From the NCBI RefSeq assembly GCF_900070325.1, contig NZ_LN879430.1, positions 2,225,379 through 2,289,378 on the forward strand: a stretch of 64,000 nucleotides of DNA, read 5' to 3'. Shown here piece after piece: positions 1-10,423 of the stretch (position 1 is its first letter; every line of letters begins with the position of its first letter). The notes under the pieces are model-generated. The model saw nothing but the letters and a program-made list of their open reading frames with translations. It searched no databases and had not been told where the DNA came from. Origin of the DNA: Herbinix luporum (lineage in GTDB: Bacteria; Bacillota; Clostridia; Lachnospirales; Lachnospiraceae). Both the position numbers and the translations under genes were made by a program.

Positions 1-1001
1 AAGTCAACATTGGCATACCTTTTAATAGCCTCAACCATAGTAAGTCTCTCAAAAGGTTTTGCTAAATCTATTTCTTCTCCTTGATAGTTTATTTTAGTGG
101 TACCTAGTACCTTTTGTGCTACCGTACGGAAAAGATCTTCAACCAAATCCATCATTCCATAATAATCTGTATATGCCTGATACAACTCAAGTAAGGTGAA
201 TTCAGGATTATGTCTAACGGACAGACCTTCATTACGAAATACTCTGCCAATTTCATATACACGCTCTAATCCGCCTACGATAAGTCTTTTTAGGTATAAT
301 TCTAAGGAAATTCTTAAAAAGAGATCTTGATCTAATGCATTATGATGGGTGCAGAAAGGTCTAGCTGCAGCTCCTCCGGCATTAGAAACCAGTACCGGTG
401 TTTCAACTTCAATAAAATCTCTGCTGTCAAGATAATTTCTAATTTCTCTGATAATTAAAGATCTCTTTATAAAAGTATCCCTTACCTCGGGATTTACTAT
501 CAAATCCACATATCTTTGACGATATCTAAGGTCCGTATCTTTTAGTCCATGGAATTTCTCAGGAAGTATCTGCAGGCTTTTTGAAAGAAGGACTATTTTA
601 CTGGCTTTTACGGAAATCTCTCCGGATTTAGTTTTAAACACTTCTCCTTCTATACCAATTATATCACCAATATCATATTTCTTAAATTCAGCATAGGGCT
701 CTTCACCAATGTCGTCTCTTCTTACATAGGCTTGAATATCACCTTTTAAATCCCTGACGTTACAAAAAGAAGCCTTACCCATAACCCGTTTTGTCATAAT
801 ACGGCCGGCTATGGACACGGTTTTTCCTTCAAACTCTTCATAATTAGTAGTAATATCAGCCGAATGATTAGTTACATCGTATTTCATTATTTTAAAGGGA
901 TCTTTTCCCTTACTTTGAAGTTCAGCTAGCTTTGTTCTTCTAACTTTAAGCAGTTCATTTAAATCCTGATCGCTTTGCATTTGTGCTCTTTCATCTGCCA
1001 T
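1..1001 (-). CDS. lysS: Lysyl-tRNA synthetase (class II), 3' part outside window
   Basis: Charges tRNA-Lys with lysine in the cytoplasm. About 333 N-terminal residues are visible, starting [11 protein letters not shown]. An OB-fold anticodon-binding region (roughly residues 55-165) is followed by the class II core, including [10 protein letters not shown] and the motif 2 segment [14 protein letters not shown]. The C-terminal third with motif 3 lies beyond the left edge, so the gene is incomplete here but shows no damage. The ATG is preceded by AGAGGTG at good spacing. It starts 54 nt after greA on the same strand, so the two are probably cotranscribed from the greA promoter. Confidence 0.96.
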   Translation of the reverse strand, partial: MADERAQMQSDQDLNELLKVRRTKLAELQSKGKDPFKIMKYDVTNHSADITTNYEEFEGKTVSIAGRIMTKRVMGKASFCNVRDLKGDIQAYVRRDDIGEEPYAEFKKYDIGDIIGIEGEVFKTKSGEISVKASKIVLLSKSLQILPEKFHGLKDTDLRYRQRYVDLIVNPEVRDTFIKRSLIIREIRNYLDSRDFIEVETPVLVSNAGGAAARPFCTHHNALDQDLFLRISLELYLKRLIVGGLERVYEIGRVFRNEGLSVRHNPEFTLLELYQAYTDYYGMMDLVEDLFRTVAQKVLGTTKINYQGEEIDLAKPFERLTMVEAIKRYANVD

Positions 1002-1055
1002 CTTATCTTCACCTCTTATCATTTAGCAGGTATTTTTTTAATACCTATATTAATA

Positions 1056-1541
1056 TTAATTTGACCTTTGAATTTCTAGTATTTCATACTGAATTACTTC
1101 ACCGTTGGTTGTCTCAACATCCACAATTTCTCCAACCTTTTTTCCAAGAAGTGCCTTACCCAATGGAGATTCATTTGAAATCCTACCTTTAAGGCTGTTT
1201 GCTTCAGTTGATCCAACAATTTTATATGTCAATTCCTCTTTATATTCCATATCGAAAATACGGACCTTACATCCGATATTTATTACATCAACATCAACTT
1301 CATCCTCTATTACTACTTCTGCATTTCTAAGGATTTTATCAATCTCTTCTATTCTGGCCTCAATATCTCTTTGCTCATCCTTAGCTGCATCGTATTCGGC
1401 ATTCTCAGATAAATCCCCCTGCTCTCTGGCTTCTTTAATCTTTTGAGCAACTTCTTTTCTCTTATTAACCTTTAAATCGTGAAGCTCCTCTTCTAGTTTT
1501 CGTAATCCTTCATAAGTTAATATATTTTTCTTCTCTACCAT
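1056..1541 (-). CDS. greA: Transcription elongation factor GreA
   Basis: GreA enters the RNA polymerase secondary channel and stimulates cleavage of backtracked transcripts. The 161-residue protein has the N-terminal coiled coil (about residues 5-75) with the acidic tip region in GDLSENAEYDAAKDEQ, then the C-terminal FKBP-like domain ending in GEVIQYEILEIQ. The reading frame stays open 8 codons further upstream, but MVEKKNILTYEG matches the family start and has purine-rich GGAGGAAGGG just before it, so I start at 1541. It lies first in a greA-lysS transcription unit. Confidence 0.96.
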   Translation of the reverse strand: MVEKKNILTYEGLRKLEEELHDLKVNKRKEVAQKIKEAREQGDLSENAEYDAAKDEQRDIEARIEEIDKILRNAEVVIEDEVDVDVINIGCKVRIFDMEYKEELTYKIVGSTEANSLKGRISNESPLGKALLGKKVGEIVDVETTNGEVIQYEILEIQRSN

Positions 1542-1595
1542 AAAACACCCTTCCTCCATATGCATATACTTTTAATTCCACAATACATTCAAAGT

Positions 1596-1624
1596 ATTAT
1601 ATATCATCAATTGTTTCTTGTCAA
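1596..1624 (-). promoter_or_regulatory. Sigma-A promoter of greA-lysS
   Basis: On the minus strand, TTGACA (1624-1619) and TATAAT (1601-1596) are separated by exactly 17 bp, both full consensus. It sits about 55 bp before the greA start and reads toward it. Confidence 0.85.
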
Positions 1625-1691
1625 CATCGTAGAAAACTCAATAATTTCTTACAATTTTTGAGGCCAATAATAAATTTTAGACAATTTTTAC

Positions 1692-1743
1692 CCGGGATAT
1701 GGAAACAATCCAGAAGATTAGTTGGCCAAATACTATCTCCCGG
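1692..1743 (-). terminator. Weak hairpin after lysA, possible terminator
   Basis: CCGGGATA and TATCTCCCGG can pair imperfectly across a long loop, with GTAAAAATTG following on the minus strand. It is the only structure seen between lysA and the greA promoter. The T-tract is poor, so this is tentative. Confidence 0.3.
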
Positions 1744-1830
1744 AAAGTTACATTATATCTTATCTTTATAACCTATAAAATATACTAGCTAATTATGAAT
1801 AATCAATAAAATCTGTTTTATACACTTTAA

Positions 1831-3093
1831 TTAAAATAATTTTTTATAATAATCACTAAAATCAAAGGTAGCAAAATAGTCTTTTGGTGTCTCTGCTCTG
1901 CGGATTAATTGCACCTTGCCGTCTTCTTTTAAAAGCAGCTCCGCACTCTTTAATTTACCGTTATAATTATATCCCATGGAAAATCCATGGGCACCGGTAT
2001 CATGGATAACAATCAAATCACCGATATCAATCTTTGGCAGCATCCTGTCTATAGCGAATTTATCATTATTTTCACATAAGGAGCCGGTAATATCATACTT
2101 AAAATTATTAGGTTCATTTTCCTTACCCATAACAGTTATATGGTGATACGCCCCATACATAGCCGGTCTCATAAGATTAACCGCACAGGCGTCAAGTCCT
2201 ATATAATCCTTATAGATATTCTTCTGATGAATTGCGGTTGCTACTAAGTGTCCGTAAGGTGCCAGCATATATCTACCAAGCTCTGTATATATATCTAAAT
2301 CTCCCATACCTGCCGGAACTAAAATCTCCTCATAGGCCTTTCTTACTCCTTCACCGATAGCCATAATATCATTTGGCTTTTCATCGGGATGATAGGGTAT
2401 TCCTATTCCTCCGGAAAGATTAATAAACTTAATATGAACACCGGTTTTTTCTTTTAGTTCTACGGCCAATTTAAATAAGATACCTGCTAAAGTAGGATAA
2501 TACTCATTAGAAATGGTGTTGCTGGCTAAAAAGGCATGAATTCCAAAGTACTTAACACCTTTTTCCTTTAAGATACGAAATCCTTCTATCATCTGTTCCT
2601 TAGTAAAACCATACTTTGCATCCCCCGGATTATCCATTATCCCATTGGCAGTCCTAAATACACCACCGGGATTATATCTGCAACTTATAATTTCGGGAAG
2701 GCCCGCAACTTTCTCTAAAAATTCTATATGGGTAAAATCATCCAGATTAATAATGGCATTTAACTCTCTTGCCTTTACAAATTCCTCTGCCGGAGTTACA
2801 TTGGAGGAAAACATAATATCCTCCCCTGAATAATCCATAGCCTCTGCTAACATAAGTTCAGTAAAGGAAGAACAGTCCACACCGCAGCCTTCCTCCTTTA
2901 ATATATTTATAATATAAGGATTTGGTGTAGCTTTTACCGCAAAATATTCTTTAAACCCTTTATTCCAAGAAAAAGCTTCCTTTAATTTTCTTGCATTTTC
3001 ACGTATTCCTTTCTCATCATAAATATGAAAAGGAGTCGGATATTCTTTTATTATTTCTTTTAACTGTTCTAAGGTAACAAATGGTTTTTTCAT
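1831..3093 (-). CDS. lysA: Diaminopimelate decarboxylase
   Basis: PLP enzyme converting meso-diaminopimelate to L-lysine, the last step of lysine synthesis. Its 420 residues show the alanine-racemase-type barrel with the PLP lysine in EYFAVKATPNP (about K54), the phosphate-binding SGGIGIPYHPDEKP segment near residue 230, and the interface cysteine region GSLCENNDKFAIDR near residue 337. Length and motifs are normal. The PHP-domain gene lies just upstream (70 nt) on the same strand and probably shares its transcript. No lysine riboswitch is visible in the short gap. Confidence 0.93.
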   Translation of the reverse strand: MKKPFVTLEQLKEIIKEYPTPFHIYDEKGIRENARKLKEAFSWNKGFKEYFAVKATPNPYIINILKEEGCGVDCSSFTELMLAEAMDYSGEDIMFSSNVTPAEEFVKARELNAIINLDDFTHIEFLEKVAGLPEIISCRYNPGGVFRTANGIMDNPGDAKYGFTKEQMIEGFRILKEKGVKYFGIHAFLASNTISNEYYPTLAGILFKLAVELKEKTGVHIKFINLSGGIGIPYHPDEKPNDIMAIGEGVRKAYEEILVPAGMGDLDIYTELGRYMLAPYGHLVATAIHQKNIYKDYIGLDACAVNLMRPAMYGAYHHITVMGKENEPNNFKYDITGSLCENNDKFAIDRMLPKIDIGDLIVIHDTGAHGFSMGYNYNGKLKSAELLLKEDGKVQLIRRAETPKDYFATFDFSDYYKKLF

Positions 3094-3163
3094 AACAACC
3101 TCCTAAAATATAAAAACAGAATATGATATGCCCATGCTTATATAATATCTCCTATATTTTAAT

Positions 3164-3841
3164 TTACATGTTCATAATCAACTTATAATCTCTGGCTTTA
3201 ATATTCTCAATAAAATCATGAATACTATTTAGCGGTTTAGAAAATCCCATTCCGCTACGCTCAGGCTCCAATCCATGGGCATCGGTTCCGGCAGTTGTCG
3301 GCAGATTATGTTTCTTTGCATATTCAGCAGCCTTTTTATCAAAGTCTATATTCCTATTACCCACATTATATATTTCTACAGCATCAACTAAGTCTGGAAA
3401 AAGACGTATTTCTTTTATATAAGGCCTTATTCTAAATGGATGGGCATGTACCACAAAACCTCCGGCCTTATGGATTTGATAATATTGTTCCTCAATTGTC
3501 CAGTTTAACATTTCGGGGTGATTTTTTATCCATTCCTTATCCAGTCCATATATTAAAAATTCCGTTGCCTTGTAATTAGTTTCCCAACCAAAGAATACCG
3601 ATAAACCTATCTTATCTCCTTCTTTTTTGGCATTCTCATAACCTTTGCAAAATAAATCTACCCTTTCTTCCCAAGTCAAATCATTGCAAATAGCTGTATT
3701 TCCGTTAAAAAAGTGATCTGTTACTATAATACCGGCATATCCGGCTTCCTTGTATAATCGTACTTGTTCTGCCCCAGTCATATAAGAACAGGCACTTGCC
3801 TCTTTCGTATGTAGATGGGTTTCATATAAATATAAGCCCAC
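3164..3841 (-). CDS. PHP-domain metal-dependent phosphoesterase
   Basis: A 225-residue single-domain PHP protein. The metal-binding motifs are present in order: HLHT (residues 9-12), TDHF (about 41-44), HAHPFR (about 137-142) and GTDAHG (about 185-190). Such proteins hydrolyse phosphate esters, but the substrate cannot be read from the sequence; histidinol phosphatase-like and nucleotide phosphatase roles are both known in the family. The start appears to be GTG at 3841 with AGGTG upstream. It is the first gene of a likely two-gene unit with lysA. Confidence 0.8.
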   Translation of the reverse strand: MGLYLYETHLHTKEASACSYMTGAEQVRLYKEAGYAGIIVTDHFFNGNTAICNDLTWEERVDLFCKGYENAKKEGDKIGLSVFFGWETNYKATEFLIYGLDKEWIKNHPEMLNWTIEEQYYQIHKAGGFVVHAHPFRIRPYIKEIRLFPDLVDAVEIYNVGNRNIDFDKKAAEYAKKHNLPTTAGTDAHGLEPERSGMGFSKPLNSIHDFIENIKARDYKLIMNM

Positions 3842-3918
3842 TATTTAACACCTAGCCTTTCTAAATAAGCCTCTTTTGTATATCTTATCTGCTTAGTCCG
3901 TCCTACAGAATTGTTCCC

Positions 3919-3946
3919 ATTATACAACATTTTAGATTTTTTTCAA
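3919..3946 (-). promoter_or_regulatory. Promoter of the PHP gene and lysA
   Basis: Minus-strand TTGAAA (3946-3941) and TATAAT (3924-3919), 16 bp apart, about 80 bp before the PHP start codon. Confidence 0.7.
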
Positions 3947-4027
3947 ATACTTAATTAAGGAAAACTCCCAATACAAGCAATTTACGAACATATGATTGTG
4001 AGATTACTAGAAAAATACAAGTTCTTG

Positions 4028-4036
4028 TGCTATAAT
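4028..4036 (+). promoter_or_regulatory. Extended -10 promoter of parE-parC
   Basis: TGCTATAAT is a full extended -10 element 52 bp before the parE start. No good -35 hexamer is seen at normal spacing, as expected for this promoter class. Confidence 0.6.
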
Positions 4037-4087
4037 CATTTAGAATAATCTACAGATAGAATCTTTGTAAAAGGGGAATGTATAACC

Positions 4088-6019
4088 ATGGAACAATATA
4101 GCGGAAGTCAGATTGTGGTATTAGAAGGACTTGAGGCAGTCCGCAAGCGTCCCGGAATGTATATAGGAAGCACCGGACCTAGAGGCCTTCATCACCTTAT
4201 TTGGGAAATTATAGACAATGGTATCGATGAACATCTGGCAGGCTACTGTAACCGGATTAATGTAACTCTCCGTAATGATGGGGGTATAGAAATAGAGGAT
4301 AACGGACGGGGGGTACCGGTAGATATCCATCCTGTAAAGAAAATACCTACTGCCCGTGTAATTTATACCGTCCTTCATGCCGGAGGTAAATTTGACTCTT
4401 CAGTATATAAGGTATCCGGTGGTCTACATGGGGTCGGTGCCGCAGTTGTAAACGCACTTTCTAAGCGAATGCTTATAGAAATAAAAAGAGACGGAAAAAT
4501 ATATCGGGATGAATATGAAAATGGGGGCCATCCGGTAACAAAATTGGAAAATGGTCTCCTTCCTGTTGTTGGTAAATGCAATAAGTCCGATACAGGAACT
4601 AAGATAATCTTTTATCCGGACGATTCTATATTTGAAACAGTAGAATTTAAGTCCGATATAATACAAAAAAAGCTTAAAGAAATAGCTTTTCTTAATAAAA
4701 ACTTATTACTGCATTTTCAAGATGAAAAGACCGGTGTTACTAAAAGTTATATCGAAGAATTCGGTATAAAAAGCTTTGTTTCCTATCTAACTAGGGAAAT
4801 GAGTTTAATTCATGAGGAACCCATTTATCTGGAGGGAAAAAGCGGTGAAATTGAAGTGGAAATTGCTTTCCAATATACCGACAACTATTCTGAACAGATA
4901 AATGCTTACTGTAATTGTATTAATGTCGTAGACGGCGGTACTTTAGTAACCGGTTTTAAGACAGGCCTTACTAGGGTTATCAATCAATATGCCAGGGAAC
5001 TGGGTGTGTTAAAGGATAAGGACGATAACTTTGACGGCAAAGATATCCGTAACGGTATCGTTGCTATTGTATCCATAAAACATCCGGATCCTCAATTTGA
5101 AGGACAAACTAAGACAAAACTAGGTAATACCGATGCAAAAAGTGCGGTTGAGGAAGTATTTACTCAGGAAGCTCAACGGTGGTTTGATAAAAATGTAGAA
5201 GTATTAAAGTCCATACTAGACAATTCAATGAAATCATTTAATGCCAGAAAAGCCAGCGATAAGGCCAGAAATGCTGTCTTAAAGCAGATAAATGAAGTGG
5301 ATACCAGAAGTAAGCTTGCTTCCTGTTCCTCTAAAAAACCTGAGGAATGCGAATTATACATTGTAGAGGGAGATTCAGCCGGCGGTACTGTTAAAACAGC
5401 AAGAAACCGCCGTACCCAGGCTGTCCTTCCCTTAAGGGGTAAAATCCTTAATGTAGAAAAAGCCTCCCTGGAAAAAATACTTTTAAATAATGAAATAAAG
5501 TCCATGATTGCAACCTTTGGCTGTGGCATAGGGGATGATTTTGATATATCAAAATTAAATTATGATAAGATTATTATCCTTACAGATGCCGATGTGGACG
5601 GTGCCCATATCAGCACCTTGCTACTTACATTCTTTTATCGTTTTATGCCTGAGCTTATCTTTGCAGGAAAAATATATAGGGGACTTCCCCCACTTTATAG
5701 GGTTGAATACGAAACTATAAAGAGAAATAAGAAAACTAAAGAATTTCAATATTTATATAATGATTTTGAGCTGGACAAATTTCGCAAGAACAATGATTTT
5801 AAAATATTAAATATCCAAAGATACAAGGGTCTTGGTGAAATGGATGCCCATCAACTTTGGGAGACTACTCTAAATCCCGAAACTAGAATATTGGCTAAAA
5901 TAACCATAAGTGATAATATCGAAGCCGATGAGATTACAAGTACCCTTATGAGCAGTAATGTTCCTCCAAGGCGTACATTTATAATGGAAGAAGCAAGATA
6001 CGCAAAGCTGGATATATAA
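4088..6019 (+). CDS. parE: DNA topoisomerase IV subunit B (GyrB/ParE family)
   Basis: ATPase subunit of a type IIA topoisomerase. In its 643 residues are the GHKL ATP site (IIDNGIDEH near 40, EDNGRGVPVDI near 72, GGLHGVGAAVVNAL near 113), the transducer region, and the TOPRIM domain with IVEGDSAGG near 424 and the metal site TDADVDGAH near 500. The C-terminus carries the QRYKGLGEMD motif. It is followed 28 nt later by the ParC/GyrA-like gene, so the two form the working enzyme. ParE rather than GyrB is inferred from the pairing with a GyrA-like subunit lacking a GyrA box, away from dnaA/recF-type genes. Confidence 0.85.
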   Translation: MEQYSGSQIVVLEGLEAVRKRPGMYIGSTGPRGLHHLIWEIIDNGIDEHLAGYCNRINVTLRNDGGIEIEDNGRGVPVDIHPVKKIPTARVIYTVLHAGGKFDSSVYKVSGGLHGVGAAVVNALSKRMLIEIKRDGKIYRDEYENGGHPVTKLENGLLPVVGKCNKSDTGTKIIFYPDDSIFETVEFKSDIIQKKLKEIAFLNKNLLLHFQDEKTGVTKSYIEEFGIKSFVSYLTREMSLIHEEPIYLEGKSGEIEVEIAFQYTDNYSEQINAYCNCINVVDGGTLVTGFKTGLTRVINQYARELGVLKDKDDNFDGKDIRNGIVAIVSIKHPDPQFEGQTKTKLGNTDAKSAVEEVFTQEAQRWFDKNVEVLKSILDNSMKSFNARKASDKARNAVLKQINEVDTRSKLASCSSKKPEECELYIVEGDSAGGTVKTARNRRTQAVLPLRGKILNVEKASLEKILLNNEIKSMIATFGCGIGDDFDISKLNYDKIIILTDADVDGAHISTLLLTFFYRFMPELIFAGKIYRGLPPLYRVEYETIKRNKKTKEFQYLYNDFELDKFRKNNDFKILNIQRYKGLGEMDAHQLWETTLNPETRILAKITISDNIEADEITSTLMSSNVPPRRTFIMEEARYAKLDI

Positions 6020-6047
6020 GCTCCACTATATTTATTAGGAGGTAATA

Positions 6048-8300
6048 ATGAAAAATCAAAATCAGCAAGATCAAATAATACAATTGGATTTTTCTGAAGA
6101 AATGAAAAATAGCTACCGAGATTATGCCATGAGCGTTATCGTATCAAGAGCAGTACCGGATGTACGAGACGGCCTAAAGCCTGTACAACGTAGAATCTTA
6201 TATTCTATGATTGAGTTGGGATTAGACCCTAATAAGCCCCATAGGAAAAGCGCCCGTATCGTCGGTGATACCATGGGTAAATATCACCCCCACGGAGATA
6301 GTTCTATTTACGATGCCTTAGTTAATATGAGTAAAGATTACTCACTTATGGTTCCTTTAGTAGACGGCCATGGCAACTTCGGTTCTATCGACGGAGACGG
6401 AGCCGCAGCTATGCGTTATACAGAAGCAAGGCTATCTCCCGGAGCCATGGCTCTTCTTAATCATTTAGAAAAGGGCTTAATCGACTTTAACCCTAACTTT
6501 GACGGCAGTGAAAAGGAACCTGTTGTACTGCCTGCCATGATTCCAAACCTTCTTATTAATGGTACCACCGGTATCGCCGTAGGAATGTCTACTAATATTC
6601 CGCCCCACAATCCGGACGAAGTTATTGAAGGGGTTATGGCCTATATGGATAATCCGGATATTACTATAAAAGAACTAATGAACTATATTCCGGCTCCCGA
6701 CTTTCCTACCGGAGGAACAATTATTAATGTGGATGATATGGAGCAAATCTATGAAACCGGGGAAGGAAAAATAAGAATCCGGGCAAAAGTGGAGATTGAA
6801 AACGGTGACAACGGCAGAAAAAACATTGTTATAACCGAAATACCCTATACCGTGGCCGGTAATAAATCAAAACTTGTAGAAAACCTTTCAAATCTAATAA
6901 AAGACAAGGTCTTTGATGAGATATATGATGTTAGGGACGAATCCTCCAAAGAAGGAATTCGAATTGTCATAGAGGTTAAAAGGGACAGAGATATTAACAA
7001 TCTCTTAAACGGCCTATACAAAAAGACAGTTATGGAAGATACATATTCTGTTAATTTTTTAGCCATTAAGGACCAGCAGCCGGTAACATTTAACCTAAAG
7101 GGCTTAATTAAAGAATTTGTAGACTTCCAAGAGGAATTATATACCAAGGAATATAATTATCTCCTGGATAAAGCAAAGAAGCGTCTTGAAATAGTAGGTG
7201 GCTTAATTAAGGCCACAGATATAATTGATTTAATAATTGAAATTCTACGGGGAAGCTCTTCTGTTAAACAGGCAAAAGCTTGTCTAATGACCGGAAATGT
7301 AGAAGGGATTCGATTTAAATCCCAAGCTTCAAAAAAAGAAGCAGCTACTTTGAATTTCACAGAACGTCAGGCTGAGGCCATACTTACCATGCAGCTTTCC
7401 AAATTAATAGGTCTTGAAATATTAAAACTCCATGAAGAAGAAGGAAGCTTAAAAGATTCCATTGCCGAATATGAAAAAGTATTAGGAAGCAAAAAGGAAC
7501 TATACAAGATAATTAAAAAACGCCTTAAAGAATATAAGAAAGTCTTCCATTCTCCTAGAAAGACCATGCTAATTAACGCTAAAACCAGTGATTATGTGGA
7601 AGAGAAAAAGGTTGAGGATATCTATATATTAATAGACCGGTTTGGATATACAAAATCCTTGGATTCTGCCAGTTATACCAGGGTGTCCGAGGACAACTTA
7701 AAAGACTACAGCTATATTATTCAGATGAAGAATACTGACCGCTTATGCTGTTTTACTAAGGAAGGCAACATGTTCCAAATTAAAGCTGAGAACATCCCCA
7801 GATGTAAGATGAGGGATCGGGGAAGCTTAATCCATACCCTATGTAAATTAGAAAAAGAAGAAATTATCCTTTATACATCCTTTGAAGAACTTTTTGAAAG
7901 CCAGATGTTATTTGTAACTAAAAAAGGCTTTATTAAGCAGGTATCCGGTGCTGAATTTGAAACAAACCGTTCTCAGATTAGTGCTACAAAACTAGAAGAG
8001 GGTGACCAAGTCATAGGAATAAACTTATTATCTGCAGGAGATATTCTAGCAGGCAATTATAAAGTAATTATCCTGACCGAAAAAGGCTTATCTTTAGGCT
8101 TTCCCCTTGCAGAAGTGGCAGAGTTTAAAAGAAACAGCCGAGGTGTCAGGGCCATTAAGCTAGATAAGGACGATACCGTATGTTTTGCAAAGGCAGTAAG
8201 TCCGGATACTGAAACATTTGTATATAATGACAAAGAATTAAGCGCTAAAAAAGTTCGCCTCCGTAAAAGAGGAGATAAAGGACATAAAGCTAAGTTATAG
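6048..8300 (+). CDS. parC: DNA topoisomerase IV subunit A (ParC/GyrA family)
   Basis: DNA-breaking subunit of a type IIA topoisomerase. The 750 residues include the winged-helix region with [15 protein letters not shown] (quinolone-determining region; Ser85 and Asp89 look wild type) and catalytic Tyr124 in [10 protein letters not shown], then a tower, coiled coil and C-terminal beta-pinwheel. The canonical GyrA box QRRGGKG is absent: the corresponding place reads [10 protein letters not shown]. That favours decatenation (topoisomerase IV) over gyrase. The lysine/arginine-rich tail may contact DNA. A clean AGGAGG site precedes the ATG, and the gene is cotranscribed with parE. Confidence 0.85.
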   Translation: MKNQNQQDQIIQLDFSEEMKNSYRDYAMSVIVSRAVPDVRDGLKPVQRRILYSMIELGLDPNKPHRKSARIVGDTMGKYHPHGDSSIYDALVNMSKDYSLMVPLVDGHGNFGSIDGDGAAAMRYTEARLSPGAMALLNHLEKGLIDFNPNFDGSEKEPVVLPAMIPNLLINGTTGIAVGMSTNIPPHNPDEVIEGVMAYMDNPDITIKELMNYIPAPDFPTGGTIINVDDMEQIYETGEGKIRIRAKVEIENGDNGRKNIVITEIPYTVAGNKSKLVENLSNLIKDKVFDEIYDVRDESSKEGIRIVIEVKRDRDINNLLNGLYKKTVMEDTYSVNFLAIKDQQPVTFNLKGLIKEFVDFQEELYTKEYNYLLDKAKKRLEIVGGLIKATDIIDLIIEILRGSSSVKQAKACLMTGNVEGIRFKSQASKKEAATLNFTERQAEAILTMQLSKLIGLEILKLHEEEGSLKDSIAEYEKVLGSKKELYKIIKKRLKEYKKVFHSPRKTMLINAKTSDYVEEKKVEDIYILIDRFGYTKSLDSASYTRVSEDNLKDYSYIIQMKNTDRLCCFTKEGNMFQIKAENIPRCKMRDRGSLIHTLCKLEKEEIILYTSFEELFESQMLFVTKKGFIKQVSGAEFETNRSQISATKLEEGDQVIGINLLSAGDILAGNYKVIILTEKGLSLGFPLAEVAEFKRNSRGVRAIKLDKDDTVCFAKAVSPDTETFVYNDKELSAKKVRLRKRGDKGHKAKL

Positions 8301-8318
8301 ATTAAATATAAATAAATT

Positions 8319-8358
8319 AGCCCGGTAATTATGATTTCTTTTTCATAACTACCGGGCT
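8319..8358. terminator. Shared hairpin terminator between convergent parC and the ABC permease
   Basis: AGCCCGGTAATTATGA (8319-8334) pairs with TCATAACTACCGGGCT (8343-8358), 15 of 16 positions matched. It lies between two convergent genes and likely serves both. Flanks are AT-rich without a strong T-run. Confidence 0.7.
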
Positions 8359-8395
8359 ATAAATATGCCTATAATTCTTACTCTCCCTCTTTGTA

Positions 8396-10423
8396 TTAAT
8401 GTTTGCCACTTACAATTTTATAATAGGTACGGGCAGTTAATCCATAAACAATACCATAGATTATCCCAAAACCTAATAAAGTTCCAAGGGTACAAAGCAT
8501 GGTAATCCTTGTATTCGTAAGGCCAAATAAGGTCAAAAGTTTCAGCATTAATTGAAAATCAAAGGCCACATGGACTGCAGCAACTACTAGAGGTGCAAAA
8601 AACACTATCAAAATCTGTGTACTAATGGAACGTTTAATTTCCTTCTTAGGAAGACCAACCTTTTGCATAATTTCAAAGCGTCCTTTATCTTCATAGCCTT
8701 CTGAAATTTGCTTGTAGTATATAATCAGAACCGTAGCCATGATAAAAAGAAAGCCTAAAAACAAGCCAAGAAATAAAAAACCACCGTTCATAGCATAAAC
8801 GTCAGCTGAGTTTTGTGCTCTTGTATCTACCAGAAAGTGTTTAAAATCCCCTAGACCGTCTTCTGCTTTTAGATTACTAATCTCATTTGCACATTTAATT
8901 TGTATATCTTCATTCTGATCAATATCAATTATTGCTATCCATTTTAAAGAACTGGCATCATCATTATAAACAGACTTCTGTGCCTTATATATAGTTTGAA
9001 GTACCTCTTCATCCTTTACCACTAAGTAGTTGGTTTCAACTAAATATCCTGTTAAATTATCAATTGTCGGAAAACCTTTAAGATGTTTTACTATGTTAAA
9101 GTTAAGAGAATAATCCCCCACCTCTATACGAATACTTTCTTTATTATCCAAAGTGTTACCATAAAATAAGATTTCATTGTCTTTTAAATCCACCTTTTTT
9201 CCGGTAAACTTATAGTAATCTTCCTCCGTAATAAAACACAGCTGTAGATAATCACCCTTATAACTTCGTTCAATATTCGTATGATAATAACCTTGGCCTC
9301 TTCCCACTGTAAATGCCAGATAGGTGTAATCTTCAAATCTAGTTATATTCCCTTGGTTTTTTCTGATTATTTCTTTTATATTATCTACCGTTAAATCTTT
9401 TTGAAAAGCAAATTCTGTTTCGCTATTTATTATAAGTTTTGATACAATATGTCCGGGATAATATGTGTCCAATACATCTTCCGTCCCTAGGTAAAGGGAA
9501 AGGGTCCCCGATACCATAACCAATACCATGGTAGAAAGTATACAGATATTTGAAAGACCTACTGCATTTTGCTTCATTCGGTATAGCATTCCAGAAATAC
9601 CTATAAAATTTTTGGTTTTATAATATAACTTTTTATTTCTTCTTAGCTGTTTTAATACCACAATGCTAATAGCCGTAAACAGACAGTAGGTACCTATTAT
9701 TACAAGAAATACAGCTATAAAATAAACTAAAATCGCTTTAATTGCTGACTTTGTAGTTATGGCTATATAATATCCGCCCCCAAGAGTTATGACTCCAATC
9801 AAAGCTAAAATCCATTTACTTTTCGGCTCCCTTTCCCCTGCATTGGAACTATTAAGCAGTTCAATAGGATTAGCTATGCGAATCCGTCTCAGGTTAAAAA
9901 GTAAGGTAAGACCAATAATTGAAGCAAATAATACAGTTGTTATTTTTATAGCAAAAGCAGATATAACAAAACCAAAGGGTACCTCAAAACGAAGTAACTT
10001 AAGCAAAGCAAGGGTTGCCAGTTTATGAAATAAGATACCACATAATAATCCGCCGATAATACCAACTAGAGCCACATACATAGATTCAAAGCATAGTATC
10101 CCTGCAATATGCCTTTTTTCCATACCCAATATATTGTATAAGGCTAATTCCTTATGGCGCCGTTTAATAAGAAAACTATTGGTATATAAAAGGAAGATCA
10201 CAGCAAATATCCCTGCGATAACTAAGCCTGTGAACATAAAGGGAGACACATACTCTGCACCTCTAAGTTTTTTAACTCCCTTATCCGAGGCAATGGCTGA
10301 CATAATATAAAAAGCTGCCACCGTACCTATAATAGTTAAAATATAGGGCAGATAAAACTTACTGTTTTTACGGATATTCTGCAAGGCTAAGAAGGGAAAC
10401 AGACCTTTACGCATTTTTGTCAC
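8396..10423 (-). CDS. Bce-type ABC transporter permease (FtsX-like)
   Basis: Membrane subunit of a peptide-antibiotic sensing and detoxifying ABC transporter. The 675 residues have the ten-helix BceB layout: helix 1 near 20-45, paired helix groups to about residue 320, a large extracellular domain of about 200 residues (roughly 325-525), then FtsX-like helices at the end. In characterised homologues the extracellular domain contacts the lipid II-antibiotic complex and signals to the kinase. The start overlaps the end of the ATPase gene by 17 nt. The peptide sensed cannot be told from sequence. Confidence 0.85.
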   Translation of the reverse strand: MTKMRKGLFPFLALQNIRKNSKFYLPYILTIIGTVAAFYIMSAIASDKGVKKLRGAEYVSPFMFTGLVIAGIFAVIFLLYTNSFLIKRRHKELALYNILGMEKRHIAGILCFESMYVALVGIIGGLLCGILFHKLATLALLKLLRFEVPFGFVISAFAIKITTVLFASIIGLTLLFNLRRIRIANPIELLNSSNAGEREPKSKWILALIGVITLGGGYYIAITTKSAIKAILVYFIAVFLVIIGTYCLFTAISIVVLKQLRRNKKLYYKTKNFIGISGMLYRMKQNAVGLSNICILSTMVLVMVSGTLSLYLGTEDVLDTYYPGHIVSKLIINSETEFAFQKDLTVDNIKEIIRKNQGNITRFEDYTYLAFTVGRGQGYYHTNIERSYKGDYLQLCFITEEDYYKFTGKKVDLKDNEILFYGNTLDNKESIRIEVGDYSLNFNIVKHLKGFPTIDNLTGYLVETNYLVVKDEEVLQTIYKAQKSVYNDDASSLKWIAIIDIDQNEDIQIKCANEISNLKAEDGLGDFKHFLVDTRAQNSADVYAMNGGFLFLGLFLGFLFIMATVLIIYYKQISEGYEDKGRFEIMQKVGLPKKEIKRSISTQILIVFFAPLVVAAVHVAFDFQLMLKLLTLFGLTNTRITMLCTLGTLLGFGIIYGIVYGLTARTYYKIVSGKH

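Noticed and set aside
3985..3998. SOS box before parE (CGAACATATGATTG)
   Set aside because: Only the left half matches the LexA pattern; two core mismatches on the right, and the gene is not a usual SOS target.
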